A DNA stretch of 62,928 nt, from positions 1 to 62,928 of the forward strand of contig CAMDJV010000021.1 in assembly GCA_945901085.1 (NCBI GenBank). The letters run 5' to 3'. Both the position numbers and the translations under genes were made by a program. The notes under the pieces were generated by a model, which was not told the DNA's origin, did no database searches, and was given only the letters and a program-made list of their open reading frames with translations. The first letter of the stretch is position 1. Every line of letters begins with the position of its first letter. The stretch comes from Rhodovarius crocodyli (GTDB lineage Bacteria > Pseudomonadota > Alphaproteobacteria > Acetobacterales > Acetobacteraceae). Positions 46,852 to 55,131 of this stretch are shown here, one piece after another.

Positions 46852-47794
46852 GCGGGCGAACTCCATTGGCGCGGAAGGGCATGGCCGGCATGCCGCCGGC
46901 ACCCACGAAGCCGCGGGCGGCGTATTGCGGGTCGGCCAGCAATTCGGCGGGGGTGCGTACGGGGCCGATGGGGATGCGGCGGGATTGCGCCTCGCGGGTG
47001 ATGGCCTCCCGGGTGCGGGCGGCGAACCAGGGGCGGATTAACGTCTCGAATTCGGCCCTGTGGGTGAGGCGGCCGGCGCGGGTTTCGAAGCGTGGGTCTT
47101 CTATGGCCAGCATGTCGCGCAGCGCTGGGTAGTCCTTTTCCATATAGACCAGGGCGATATGGCCATCGGAGGCGGGCAGGGTGAACCAATCGGCGCGCGA
47201 GCCGCCGCGGGTTGGCACCTCGCCCATCACCATCATTGCGGCGGCGACTTTCCAGTTCAGCCAGCAGGTGACGTCGAAGAGGGAGATGTCCACGGTTTCG
47301 GGGCCGCCGGCATGCAGCGCTGCCAGCAGGGCCGTGCAGCCGGCCAAGCCCGCGGCATAGGCCGGCTGATGGCCGGCCAGGGCGGCGGGGGGGCGGTGCG
47401 ATTCGCCGACGATGCCGAGCAGGCCGGATAGGGCGAGCAGGCCGAGTTCGCTCATGGCTGGGTCCTGGCCCGGGCCAAAGACCGAGAAGCGCAGCAGGAT
47501 GGGCGCGCCGGCCACGTTGGCATCGCCGATGGCGGCGTCAAAAACAGGGCCGATGGCGGCGTCAAAAACAGGGCCGATGGCGGCGTTAAAACCCGTGGCC
47601 GTTGACTGCTGCTTGCCGGCGTCGAGGAAGCGGCCGAGCGGCTGGGTTGGGTCGATCATCGGGCCTTCGGGGCGCACCACCTCGGCGCCGTAGAGGGCGC
47701 AGAGCTTGCCGGCCATAGCGGCAGCCAGGGCATGCGGCTGCTGCGCGCAATGCGCCGAGAGATCGAGGATGCGCTTTCCCGCGAGCGGCCTCAC
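46844..47794 (-). CDS. Second family III CoA-transferase-like protein, lacking the usual Asp
   Basis: A protein of 316 residues starting at GTG 47794 (GTGA overlap with the crotonase gene). It begins RPLAGKRILDLSAHCAQQPH, then KLCALYGAEVVRPEGPMIDP. In the region of the nucleophile it reads GHQPAYAAGLAGCTALLAAL, without the expected aspartate. The C-terminal half (LVYMEKDYPALRDML, RRIPIGPVRTPAELLADPQY) is family-like. It also contains three near-identical 8-residue repeats (AAIGPVFD) from a 24-bp DNA repeat. It may be the non-catalytic partner of the gene downstream. Confidence 0.82.
   Translation of the reverse strand: MRPLAGKRILDLSAHCAQQPHALAAAMAGKLCALYGAEVVRPEGPMIDPTQPLGRFLDAGKQQSTATGFNAAIGPVFDAAIGPVFDAAIGDANVAGAPILLRFSVFGPGQDPAMSELGLLALSGLLGIVGESHRPPAALAGHQPAYAAGLAGCTALLAALHAGGPETVDISLFDVTCWLNWKVAAAMMVMGEVPTRGGSRADWFTLPASDGHIALVYMEKDYPALRDMLAIEDPRFETRAGRLTHRAEFETLIRPWFAARTREAITREAQSRRIPIGPVRTPAELLADPQYAARGFVGAGGMPAMPFRANGVRPHG
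47528..47593. repeat. 24-bp in-frame tandem repeat
   Basis: Two perfect copies (47528-47551 and 47552-47575) of a 24-base unit beginning GATGGCGGCGTCAAAAACAG, followed by a partial, diverged third copy (47576-47593). The unit length is a multiple of three, so the coding frame of the CoA-transferase is kept. Confidence 0.9.
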
Positions 47795-48594
47795 ACGCCT
47801 TGCCCTGGGTTTTTCTGGCCGGAGGCGAAGCGGGCCAGGCCCTCGGCCTGGGCGCGGGATTTGCCGCGGATGGTGGAATTGACCATCTGGCCGTGATCCA
47901 TCGCCTGCTGCCAATCGGTGATGAAGGCGGGGATGCGGTCCAGCGCGAATTTGGATTCTGAAAGCGCCACGCCATCGAATTGCGCGAGTTGGGTGGCAAT
48001 TTCGCGGGCGCGGGGGAGCAGGGCCTCTGGCTCCACGCATTCATTCACCATGCCCCAGCGGGCTGCGGTCTCGCCGCTGATGCGGTTGGTGGTGAGCACC
48101 AGCCAGGCGGCCTGTTTGCGGGTGATGCCGGAGAGCTGGGCGGCGGGGCCGGCCATGCCGGGATAGGTGGAGAAGCCCATTTCCGGGCAGCCGATGGAGG
48201 CGCGGGTTGAGGCCACGGCCAGGTCACACATATTGATCAGGGTGGAGCCACCGCCGAGTGCGAGGCCATTCACCGCGGCGATGAAAATGGCCGGGTGTTT
48301 GCGGATGGCCATGTTGACGGCGATCCATTGCTCGCCGGCATCCTCGCGGCCTTGGGCCACTTCGGCGGAGCGTTCCTTGAGGTCCATACCGGCGCAGAAG
48401 CTGCCGCCGGTGCCGGTGAGGATGATGGCTTTGGCGCGCCCACGCAGGGCCTCGAAGCTATCGAGCAGGGCGACGCGGGAGGCGCGGTCCATGGCGTTGC
48501 GCTTGTCTTCGCGGTTGACGCGGATTTCCGCCCAGCCTTCATGCTCGGCGATGACGAGCGGGCCGGTGCTGCGCTCGGGGGCCAGGGTGCTCAT
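47791..48594 (-). CDS. Enoyl-CoA hydratase/isomerase (crotonase) family protein
   Basis: A crotonase-fold protein of 267 residues. The oxyanion-hole segments are FCAGMDLKERS and AAVNGLALGGGSTLINMCDL. The second catalytic glutamate is present in GCPEMGFSTYPG. The position of the first hydratase glutamate is occupied by Ser in GGGST, so isomerase, hydrolase or lyase chemistry must be considered besides hydration. Its start overlaps the DUF35 gene as ATGA, and its stop overlaps the CoA-transferase. Confidence 0.9.
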   Translation of the reverse strand: MSTLAPERSTGPLVIAEHEGWAEIRVNREDKRNAMDRASRVALLDSFEALRGRAKAIILTGTGGSFCAGMDLKERSAEVAQGREDAGEQWIAVNMAIRKHPAIFIAAVNGLALGGGSTLINMCDLAVASTRASIGCPEMGFSTYPGMAGPAAQLSGITRKQAAWLVLTTNRISGETAARWGMVNECVEPEALLPRAREIATQLAQFDGVALSESKFALDRIPAFITDWQQAMDHGQMVNSTIRGKSRAQAEGLARFASGQKNPGQGV

Positions 48595-48977
48595 GCGGCG
48601 ATCTCGAATTGCGGCAGGGTGATGCCATCCACACCCGGGTCGAAGACCACATGCATGCGTTGGCCGATTTTGAGTGCCGAGGCTTCGGCACCGCGCAGAT
48701 TTGTCAGGAGCATGGGACCCTCATCCAGCTTCACCATCACCACCGGGTATGGGGTGGGGAAGCCTGGAAAGTATTTTTGGTGGAAGACGACAAAGGAGAA
48801 GAGTTCACCGCGGCCGGCGCTCTCGATCCATTCGGTATTGGGCCGGCCGGTGAAGGGCGAAACCGGTGCGGGCGGGAAGAAGCATTGCCCGGTATCGGTG
48901 CAGCGCTGGACCATAAGCCGGCCTTCGCGGGCGGCATCCCAGAAGGGCGTGGACCAGACATCAATGACGGGTTTCAT
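48591..48977 (-). CDS. DUF35 OB-fold protein, partner of thiolase-like protein
   Basis: A protein of 128 residues. The N-terminal part has FWDAAREGRLMVQRCTDTGQ, then CFFPP, where DUF35 proteins usually carry a four-cysteine zinc ribbon; here only two cysteines remain. An OB-fold C-terminal domain follows (GELFSFVVFHQKYFPGF, VKLDEGPMLLTNL). Proteins of this type form complexes with degenerate thiolases. It lies 3 bases after the thiolase-like gene. A bound zinc is doubtful given the cysteine loss. Confidence 0.85.
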   Translation of the reverse strand: MKPVIDVWSTPFWDAAREGRLMVQRCTDTGQCFFPPAPVSPFTGRPNTEWIESAGRGELFSFVVFHQKYFPGFPTPYPVVMVKLDEGPMLLTNLRGAEASALKIGQRMHVVFDPGVDGITLPQFEIAA

Positions 48978-48980
48978 GGT

Positions 48981-50111
48981 TCAGCCCCTGCGAAAAATCG
49001 CGGAGAGCGCGATGTTGGTGCCGCAGATATACTGCATGGCCTCGGCATTGGGAATTTGCCGGGCGCCGCAATCGCCGCGCAACTGGCGCACGCATTCGGC
49101 GATGATGCCCCAGCCCTGCATATAGCTGTCGGAGAGATGGCGGCCGGAGGTATTGGTGGGTAAGCGCCCGGTGCCCAGGCGCAGCGTGCCATCCTTGACG
49201 AAATTGCCGCCTTCGCCGTGTGGGCAGAAGCCCATGCCCTCCAGGCTGAACAGCACGGTGGGGGAGAAATTATCGTAGATGCCCAGGCCCGAGAGCTCGT
49301 CACGGCCGATGCCGGCGCGGGCGTAGATCTCGCTTTGCACCTTGGCGAAGGCGCCTTGCCAGTAATCGGTGGGAGGCGCGCTGCCATAGGTGAAATTATC
49401 CTGGCGGGCATAGCCTGAGATCAGCACCGGCGGGCGGCGCATGTCGCGCGCGCGCTCGGTGCTGGTGATGATCCAGGCCACCGCACCGTCATTGATCAGG
49501 CAGTAATCGAGCAGTTTGAGCGGCTCGCAGATGGGCCTCGCGGTGGCGTGGTCCTCGCGGGTGATGGGGCGGCCATGCATCACCGCCTCGGGGTTGAGGC
49601 AGGCGTGGTGACGGAAGGCTTCTGCCACCCAGCCGAGATCGGCATGGGTGGTGCCGTAATCATGCATGTGGCGCTGCCACATCATGGCGTGGCTGGCGCC
49701 GGGGCTGGTCATGCCCCAGGCGCTCCATTGGCTGTCGCCGCCGCCGTAATTCACCCGCTTGGAGCGGCCATTATTGCCATAGACCAGCGCCACGGTCTTC
49801 GCCGCGCCGGTGGCCACCGCCTGCATCGCCAGTGAGAGTGAGACGCCGGAGAAGCGCCCCGGGGTTTCGGTCAGCAGGCAATATTGCGGGTTGATGCCCA
49901 TCATCTCCGCGAAGCGCTCATAGCTGGGGATGCGGTTGACGATGAGGCCGTCGATATCGCCGGGGCGCAGGCCGGCATCATCGAGCGCCATGTTCAGCGC
50001 CTCGCAGCCCAGGCCATAGGAATCACTGGCGGGGAAATTGCCGAAGGCGGAGGTGCCGATGCCGGCGAAGGCCGCCTTGTCGCGCAGCGGGTAGGAATCG
50101 TGGATGTTCAT
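48981..50111 (-). CDS. Thiolase-like (SCP2/lipid-transfer type) protein
   Basis: A protein of 376 residues starting at ATG 50111, which overlaps the GMC gene stop. Thiolase landmarks are altered. The acylated cysteine region reads PGRFSGVSLSLAMQAVATG without Cys. The NEAF loop is replaced by GLGIYDNFSPTVLFSLEGMG. The GHP loop by LPTNTSGRHLSDSYMQGW. This is the pattern of lipid-transfer-protein-type thiolases, some of which are aldolases when bound to DUF35 proteins. The DUF35 gene follows directly. Confidence 0.88.
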   Translation of the reverse strand: MNIHDSYPLRDKAAFAGIGTSAFGNFPASDSYGLGCEALNMALDDAGLRPGDIDGLIVNRIPSYERFAEMMGINPQYCLLTETPGRFSGVSLSLAMQAVATGAAKTVALVYGNNGRSKRVNYGGGDSQWSAWGMTSPGASHAMMWQRHMHDYGTTHADLGWVAEAFRHHACLNPEAVMHGRPITREDHATARPICEPLKLLDYCLINDGAVAWIITSTERARDMRRPPVLISGYARQDNFTYGSAPPTDYWQGAFAKVQSEIYARAGIGRDELSGLGIYDNFSPTVLFSLEGMGFCPHGEGGNFVKDGTLRLGTGRLPTNTSGRHLSDSYMQGWGIIAECVRQLRGDCGARQIPNAEAMQYICGTNIALSAIFRRG

Positions 50112-51733
50112 GCCGCGATATTGCGCTGCGGCGCGGGCGCGGCCAAGTGATCGGCCTTGATCATTGCGGCGCATTTCTCGCCGATCATGATGCAGGCGGC
50201 ATTGGTATTGCCGGAGACCACGGTGGGCATGACCGAGGCATCGGCCACCCGCAGCCCGGCCACGCCGCGCAGCCGCAAGCGGCTATCCACCACGCTCTGC
50301 GCATCCTCGCCCATGCGGCAGGTGCCGGAGGGGTGGTAGATGGTGATGCCGGTGGAGCGGGCGAAATCCAGCATCGCGTCATCGCCCTGGGCCTGGCTGC
50401 CGGGGAGGAATTCGCTGTCGATCCAGCGCGAGAGTGCGGTGGTGGCGGCGAGGCGGCGGGTGAGATGCAGGCCGGCGACGATGCAATCGCGGTCGAATTT
50501 CTCGCTCAGATAATTGGCCTGGATATGCGCCTGGGCGGTGGGGTCGGGGCTGGCGAGGGTGATGCTGCCGCGGCTTTCGGGGCGTAATTGGCACATGCTC
50601 ATGGTGAAGCCGGGGAAATCATGCAGCCCCTTGCCGGGGCCGGCCGCACTGAAGGGCACGAAGTGGAACTGCACATCGGGGGTGGCGGATTGCGGCATGA
50701 CGCGGGCGAAAAGTCCCGCCGTGCCGGCCGAGAAGGTGAGGGGCCCCGAGCGGTTGAGGGCGAATTCCAGCCCGGTGCGGATCTTGCCCCAGAAGGAGTT
50801 CGCCACATCATTGAAGGTGACCTTGGCATTGGCGCGGAAGACCATGCGGGCCTGGAAGTGATCCTGCAGGTTGCGGCCGATGGCGGGTAGATGGTGGCGG
50901 GTCTCGATGCCCATCTCTTGCAGATGCGCGCCATCGCCGATGCCCGAGAGCATCAGCAATTGCGGGGAGTGGATGGCGCCGCCGCTGAGGACGACCTCGC
51001 GCCGGGCGCGCAACGTCTTCTCCACGCCGCCCTGGGCATAGACCACGCCGGCGCAGCGGCCATCTTCCAGGATGAGCCGCCGCGCCGGGGCATCGGTGAT
51101 GATCTGCAGATTGGCCGGGCAGGGTTTGAGATAGGCGGTGGCGGCGGAGCAGCGCAGGCCATTGCGGGCGGTGACCTGATACCAGCCGGCGCCCTCCTGC
51201 TCATGGCCGTTGAAATCGGGGTTTTCCGGGAAGCCCAGCTCCTTCGCCGCGGCGATGAAGGCGGCGGAGATGGGGTTGTGGTCGCGCATATTGGAGACGC
51301 CGAGCGGGCCGCCCTGGCCGTGCAGTTCGTCGGCACCGCGCTCATTATCCTCGGCGGCGCGGAAATGCGGCAGGACATCGGCGAAGCTCCAGCCGATGCA
51401 GCCCAATTGCCGCCAATGATCGTAATCGGCCGCCTGGCCGCGGATATAGATCAGGCCATTGATGGCCGAGGAGCCGCCCATCACCCGGCCGCGCGGCCAA
51501 TCGATTTGGCGGCCTTTCAGCTCTGGCTCGCCGGTGGTTTTCAGGTTCCAGGAGAGTTTGGGGTGATACATGGTCTTGGCATAGCCGATGGGGATATGCA
51601 GCCAGGGGTTGGTGGCCCGGCCGCCGGCCTCAAGCAGCACAACCCGCATGCCCGGCTGTTCCGCCAGCCGGGCCGCGACGGCGCATCCGGCTGAGCCGGC
51701 GCCCACCACGATGTAGTCTGCTTCCAATTCCAT
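50108..51733 (-). CDS. GMC-family FAD oxidoreductase (choline/alcohol dehydrogenase-like)
   Basis: A flavoprotein of 541 residues. The dinucleotide motif is VGAGSAGCAVAARLAEQPG. The GMC signature GRVMGGSSAINGLIYIRGQA follows near residue 85. The C-terminal catalytic region is YHPSGTCRMG, with His, and SVMPTVVSGNTNAACIMIGE. It should oxidise an alcohol to an aldehyde or acid. It is the first gene of the minus-strand operon, divergent from the FAD-linked dehydrogenase with about 100 bases between. Confidence 0.92.
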   Translation of the reverse strand: MELEADYIVVGAGSAGCAVAARLAEQPGMRVVLLEAGGRATNPWLHIPIGYAKTMYHPKLSWNLKTTGEPELKGRQIDWPRGRVMGGSSAINGLIYIRGQAADYDHWRQLGCIGWSFADVLPHFRAAEDNERGADELHGQGGPLGVSNMRDHNPISAAFIAAAKELGFPENPDFNGHEQEGAGWYQVTARNGLRCSAATAYLKPCPANLQIITDAPARRLILEDGRCAGVVYAQGGVEKTLRARREVVLSGGAIHSPQLLMLSGIGDGAHLQEMGIETRHHLPAIGRNLQDHFQARMVFRANAKVTFNDVANSFWGKIRTGLEFALNRSGPLTFSAGTAGLFARVMPQSATPDVQFHFVPFSAAGPGKGLHDFPGFTMSMCQLRPESRGSITLASPDPTAQAHIQANYLSEKFDRDCIVAGLHLTRRLAATTALSRWIDSEFLPGSQAQGDDAMLDFARSTGITIYHPSGTCRMGEDAQSVVDSRLRLRGVAGLRVADASVMPTVVSGNTNAACIMIGEKCAAMIKADHLAAPAPQRNIAA

Positions 51734-51835
51734 GGCGTTTTCTCCCTGTGGCCAGCTTTGGGCCGGCGCGGGCTGCGGTCAACCGGTTGACCGGCGCGCT
51801 GTCGGGGCGTGCAATCAGGCCCAAGGAGAACGCCC

Positions 51836-53239
51836 ATGGATGGTTTCGCGCGCATTGTCGGCGCACAGCATTGCCTGACGGAAGCTCAGGACACAGCGCC
51901 TTATGGCGAGGATTGGCGCGGCAATATGCGCGCGACCCCCGATATGGTGCTGCGCCCGGCCAGTACAGAGCAGGTTTCGGCCATTCTGCGCGAGGCGGCG
52001 GCGCAGGGCTTGCGGGTGGTGCCGGCTGGCGGTCGCACGGGGTTGGCGGGTGGGACTGTGCCGATTGCCGGCAATACCCCCAGCATCACCATTTCGATGG
52101 AGCGGATGAACCGCATTCGGGCGATTGACCCGGTGGATATGTCCATCACGGTGGATGCGGGCTGCATCGTGGAGAATGTCGGCACTGCGGCGGCGGAGGC
52201 TGATCGGTTTTTCCCGCTGAATTTCGGCGCCCAGGGCTCGGCGCATATTGGCGGTGTGATCTCGACCAATGCCGGCGGCATTCGGGCGCTGCGCTATGGC
52301 ACGGTGCGCGACCTGGTGCTGGGGCTGGAGGTGGTGCTGCCCGATGGGCGGGTGCTGGATGATTTGCGCCGGGTGCGCAAGGACAATACCGGCTATGCGC
52401 TGCGCCACCTCTTTATCGGAGCTGAGGGCACGCTGGGGCTGGTGACGGCGGCGACATTGAAGCTCTACCCGCCGATGCGGGTGCGCGAGACGGCTTTCGT
52501 GGCGGTGGAGAGCCCAGCCCAGGCGCTGCGGCTGCTGGGGCGGATGCAGGGCTGTGGGGCGGATCTGGTGGCGTTTGAGCTGTGTGGGCAACGGACCATC
52601 GCGTTGACGATTCAGAATGGCCACGGGTTTCGTGCGCCGGTGCCGCTGACCACGCCGTGGTATTGCATCATCGAGATTGCCGCCGCCCATGCCGCGGCGG
52701 GGCTGCGCGGCATTATGGAGGATAATCTGGCCGCGGCGCTGGAGGCGGGTGAATGCAGCGATGCCATGCTGGCCGAATCCGAGGAGACGCGGGCCATGCT
52801 GTGGCGGATGCGCGAGAGCACGCCCGATTGCACCAAGCAGGCGGGCCCGGCCATTGCCACCGATTGCGCTGTGCCGGTTTCCGCCGTGCCGCTATTTTTG
52901 GAGCAGGTGCATGCCATGGCCGCTGCGCGCTGGCCGGAGGGGCATGTGATGTGCATCGGCCATTTGGGCGATGGCAATATCCATATCTCGTTGCAGGCGC
53001 CGCCGGGCACGGCGCGGGATGCCTGGGTGGCGCGGGCCGGTGGGTTTGATGACGCGGTGGCCGAATTGGCGGTGGCGGCGGGGGGGAGTTTCTCGGCCGA
53101 GCACGGTATTGGCCAATCCAAGGTGAAGAGCATGGCGGCGCTGAAAAACCCGGTGGCGCTGGATGTGATGCGCAGCCTCAAGGCTGTGCTGGACCCGGGC
53201 TGGCGGATGAACCCCGGCAAGGTATTGCCCGGCGGGTGA
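51836..53239 (+). CDS. FAD-linked oxidase, D-2-hydroxyacid dehydrogenase (GlcD/D2HGDH-like)
   Basis: A protein of 467 residues starting at ATG 51836 with AAGGAG upstream. The PCMH-type FAD domain contains VVPAGGRTGLAGGTVPIAG, NFGAQGSAHIGGVISTNAGG and RKDNTGYALRHLFIGAEGTL. The C-terminal domain carries the metal or active-site histidines in HLGDGNIHISLQ and SAEHGIGQSKV. It oxidises a D-2-hydroxy acid such as glycolate, lactate or 2-hydroxyglutarate; substrate unknown. It opens the plus-strand half of the catabolic region. Confidence 0.92.
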   Translation: MDGFARIVGAQHCLTEAQDTAPYGEDWRGNMRATPDMVLRPASTEQVSAILREAAAQGLRVVPAGGRTGLAGGTVPIAGNTPSITISMERMNRIRAIDPVDMSITVDAGCIVENVGTAAAEADRFFPLNFGAQGSAHIGGVISTNAGGIRALRYGTVRDLVLGLEVVLPDGRVLDDLRRVRKDNTGYALRHLFIGAEGTLGLVTAATLKLYPPMRVRETAFVAVESPAQALRLLGRMQGCGADLVAFELCGQRTIALTIQNGHGFRAPVPLTTPWYCIIEIAAAHAAAGLRGIMEDNLAAALEAGECSDAMLAESEETRAMLWRMRESTPDCTKQAGPAIATDCAVPVSAVPLFLEQVHAMAAARWPEGHVMCIGHLGDGNIHISLQAPPGTARDAWVARAGGFDDAVAELAVAAGGSFSAEHGIGQSKVKSMAALKNPVALDVMRSLKAVLDPGWRMNPGKVLPGG

Positions 53240-53263
53240 GCGTATCCTGGCGATGGGTGCCAC

Positions 53264-53275
53264 CTTGCGCGCAAG
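53264..53275. promoter_or_regulatory. Palindrome in the spacer before the IlvD/Edd-family gene
   Basis: CTTGCGCGCAAG is a perfect 12-bp palindrome located 25 bases after the FAD-linked oxidase stop. It could be an operator for the following three-gene group. No regulator gene adjoins. Confidence 0.3.
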
Positions 53276-53351
53276 CCAGGGCTGGGCTCCGATACGAGCA
53301 AGAATAAGCGGGGGGAGGGTCGATGGGCGCCGCGCGGTGGCTTGTTCAGCC

Positions 53352-53365
53352 GGGCAGGCCTGCCC
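53352..53365. promoter_or_regulatory. GC-rich palindrome upstream of the IlvD/Edd-family gene
   Basis: GGGCAGGCCTGCCC is a perfect 14-bp palindrome about 40 bases before ATG 53404. It may be an operator or an attenuating hairpin. Confidence 0.3.
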
Positions 53366-53403
53366 CCGGTCAACCCCGCTGCCGAGATAGGATTGAATTG
53401 TTC

Positions 53404-55131
53404 ATGAAAAAACCCGAAGACCTTCGCTCCGCCCGCTGGTTTGCGCCTGATGATCTGCGCTCCTCCAGCCACCGCTCGCGCGCCATGCAGATGGGCTATG
53501 CGCCGGAGGAATGGGCCGGGCGGCCGGTGATTGCCATCATCAACACCTGGTCTGACCTCTCGCCCTGCCATGTGCATCTGCGCGACCGGGCGGAGCATGT
53601 GAAGCGTGGCGTGCTGATGGCCGGTGGCCTGCCGATGGAGTTGCCGGCGATTTCGGTGGCCGAGGTTTTCGTCAAGCCAACCACCATGCTGTACCGCAAT
53701 ATGCTGGCGATGGAGACGGAGGAGTTGCTGCGCTCCCACCCGGTGGATGGCTGCGTGCTGCTGGGGGGCTGTGACAAATCCACCCCTGGCCTGCTGCTGG
53801 GTGCGACGAGCATGAATATACCCACGATTTATGTGCCGGCGGGGCCGATGTTGCGCGGCAATTTTGAGGGCAAGACCCTGGGTTCGGGCAGTGATTCCTG
53901 GAAATACTGGGATGAATTGCGCGCCGGCAAAATCACCGATCGCGACTGGCAGGGGGTGGAGGCCGGCATTGCCCGCAGCCATGGCACCTGCATGACCATG
54001 GGCACGGCCAGCACCATGACGGCGATTGCCGAGGCGATTGGCATGGTGCTGCCCGGCGGCTCCTCGATACCGGCACCCGATGCGGGGCATATTCGCCTGG
54101 CCAGCGATAGCGGCCGGCGCATCGTGCAAATGGTGTGGGAGGATTTGCAGCCTTCGAAAATCCAGTCGCGGCAGGCGTTTGAAAACGCGATTGCGGTGGC
54201 CATGGCGATGGGCTGTTCGACCAATGCGATCATCCATCTGATCGCCATGGCGCGGCGCGCCGGCACGGATGTCGGGCTGGAGGATTTTGAGAAGGCATCC
54301 CGCCGCGTGCCTGTCATCGGCAATGTCCGCCCCACGGGGAAGGATTATCTGATGGAGGATTTCTTCTATGCCGGCGGTATTCGGGCGCTGATGAACAATA
54401 TCCGCGAGCATTTGCATCTCGACTGCCTGACGGTGAATGGCAAGACGCTGGGCGAGAATATCGAAGGGGCGAAGACCTTCAATGATGATGTGATCCGCAC
54501 CCAGGATAAGGCGATTTACGGCGAGGGGTCGCTCGCGGTGCTTTATGGCAATCTCGCGCCCGATGGTTGCGTCATCAAGCCCGGGGCGATGGACCAGAAA
54601 TTCCTCAAGCATTCCGGCCCGGCGTTGGTGTTTGATGATTATCCCAGCATGAAGAAGGCGATCGAGGACGAGAATCTGGACGTGACGCCGGACCATGTGC
54701 TGGTGCTGCGCAATGCCGGGCCGCAGGGTGGGCCGGGCATGCCGGAATGGGGCATGCTGCCCATGCCGCGGCGGCTGCTGAAGGAGGGCCATCGCGACAT
54801 GCTGCGGATTTCCGATGCCCGGATGTCGGGCACCAGCTATGGCGCCTGCGTGCTGCATGTGGCCCCTGAATCCTTCGTGGGCGGGCCGCTGGCGCTGCTG
54901 CGCACCGGCGATATCGTGACCATGGATGTGGCGGCGCGGCGGATTGATATTGCCATCTCGGATGAGGAAATGGCGGCACGCCGGGCGGCCTGGACGCCGC
55001 CTGCGGTGAATTACGAGCGTGGCTATGGCTGGATGTTCAGCCGCCATATTCAGCAGGCCAATGAGGGGGCGGATTTCGACTTTTTGCGGACCGATTTCGG
55101 CGCGCCCGTCACCGAGCCGGTGATTTACTGA
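53404..55131 (+). CDS. IlvD/Edd-family dehydratase, sugar-acid type
   Basis: An enzyme of 575 residues. Iron-sulfur cysteines are in NTWSDLSPCHVHLRDRAEHV, LLGGCDKSTPGLLLGATS and SHGTCMTMGTASTM. The serine region is ISDARMSGTSYGACVLHVAP. The NTWSDL/CHVHLR and GTCMTMGTASTM patterns resemble L-arabinonate or D-xylonate dehydratases rather than the biosynthetic IlvD at 32061. It should dehydrate a polyhydroxy acid to a 2-keto-3-deoxy acid. Its stop overlaps the RraA-like gene by one base. Confidence 0.9.
   Translation: MKKPEDLRSARWFAPDDLRSSSHRSRAMQMGYAPEEWAGRPVIAIINTWSDLSPCHVHLRDRAEHVKRGVLMAGGLPMELPAISVAEVFVKPTTMLYRNMLAMETEELLRSHPVDGCVLLGGCDKSTPGLLLGATSMNIPTIYVPAGPMLRGNFEGKTLGSGSDSWKYWDELRAGKITDRDWQGVEAGIARSHGTCMTMGTASTMTAIAEAIGMVLPGGSSIPAPDAGHIRLASDSGRRIVQMVWEDLQPSKIQSRQAFENAIAVAMAMGCSTNAIIHLIAMARRAGTDVGLEDFEKASRRVPVIGNVRPTGKDYLMEDFFYAGGIRALMNNIREHLHLDCLTVNGKTLGENIEGAKTFNDDVIRTQDKAIYGEGSLAVLYGNLAPDGCVIKPGAMDQKFLKHSGPALVFDDYPSMKKAIEDENLDVTPDHVLVLRNAGPQGGPGMPEWGMLPMPRRLLKEGHRDMLRISDARMSGTSYGACVLHVAPESFVGGPLALLRTGDIVTMDVAARRIDIAISDEEMAARRAAWTPPAVNYERGYGWMFSRHIQQANEGADFDFLRTDFGAPVTEPVIY

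Noticed and set aside
47528-47593. Short repeats considered as a CRISPR array
   Set aside because: The copies are directly adjacent without spacers, lie within a coding frame, and no cas genes are present.
53404-55131. Second copy of biosynthetic ilvD
   Set aside because: Its motifs match sugar-acid dehydratases, and its operon partners are an RraA-like aldolase and a Bug receptor.
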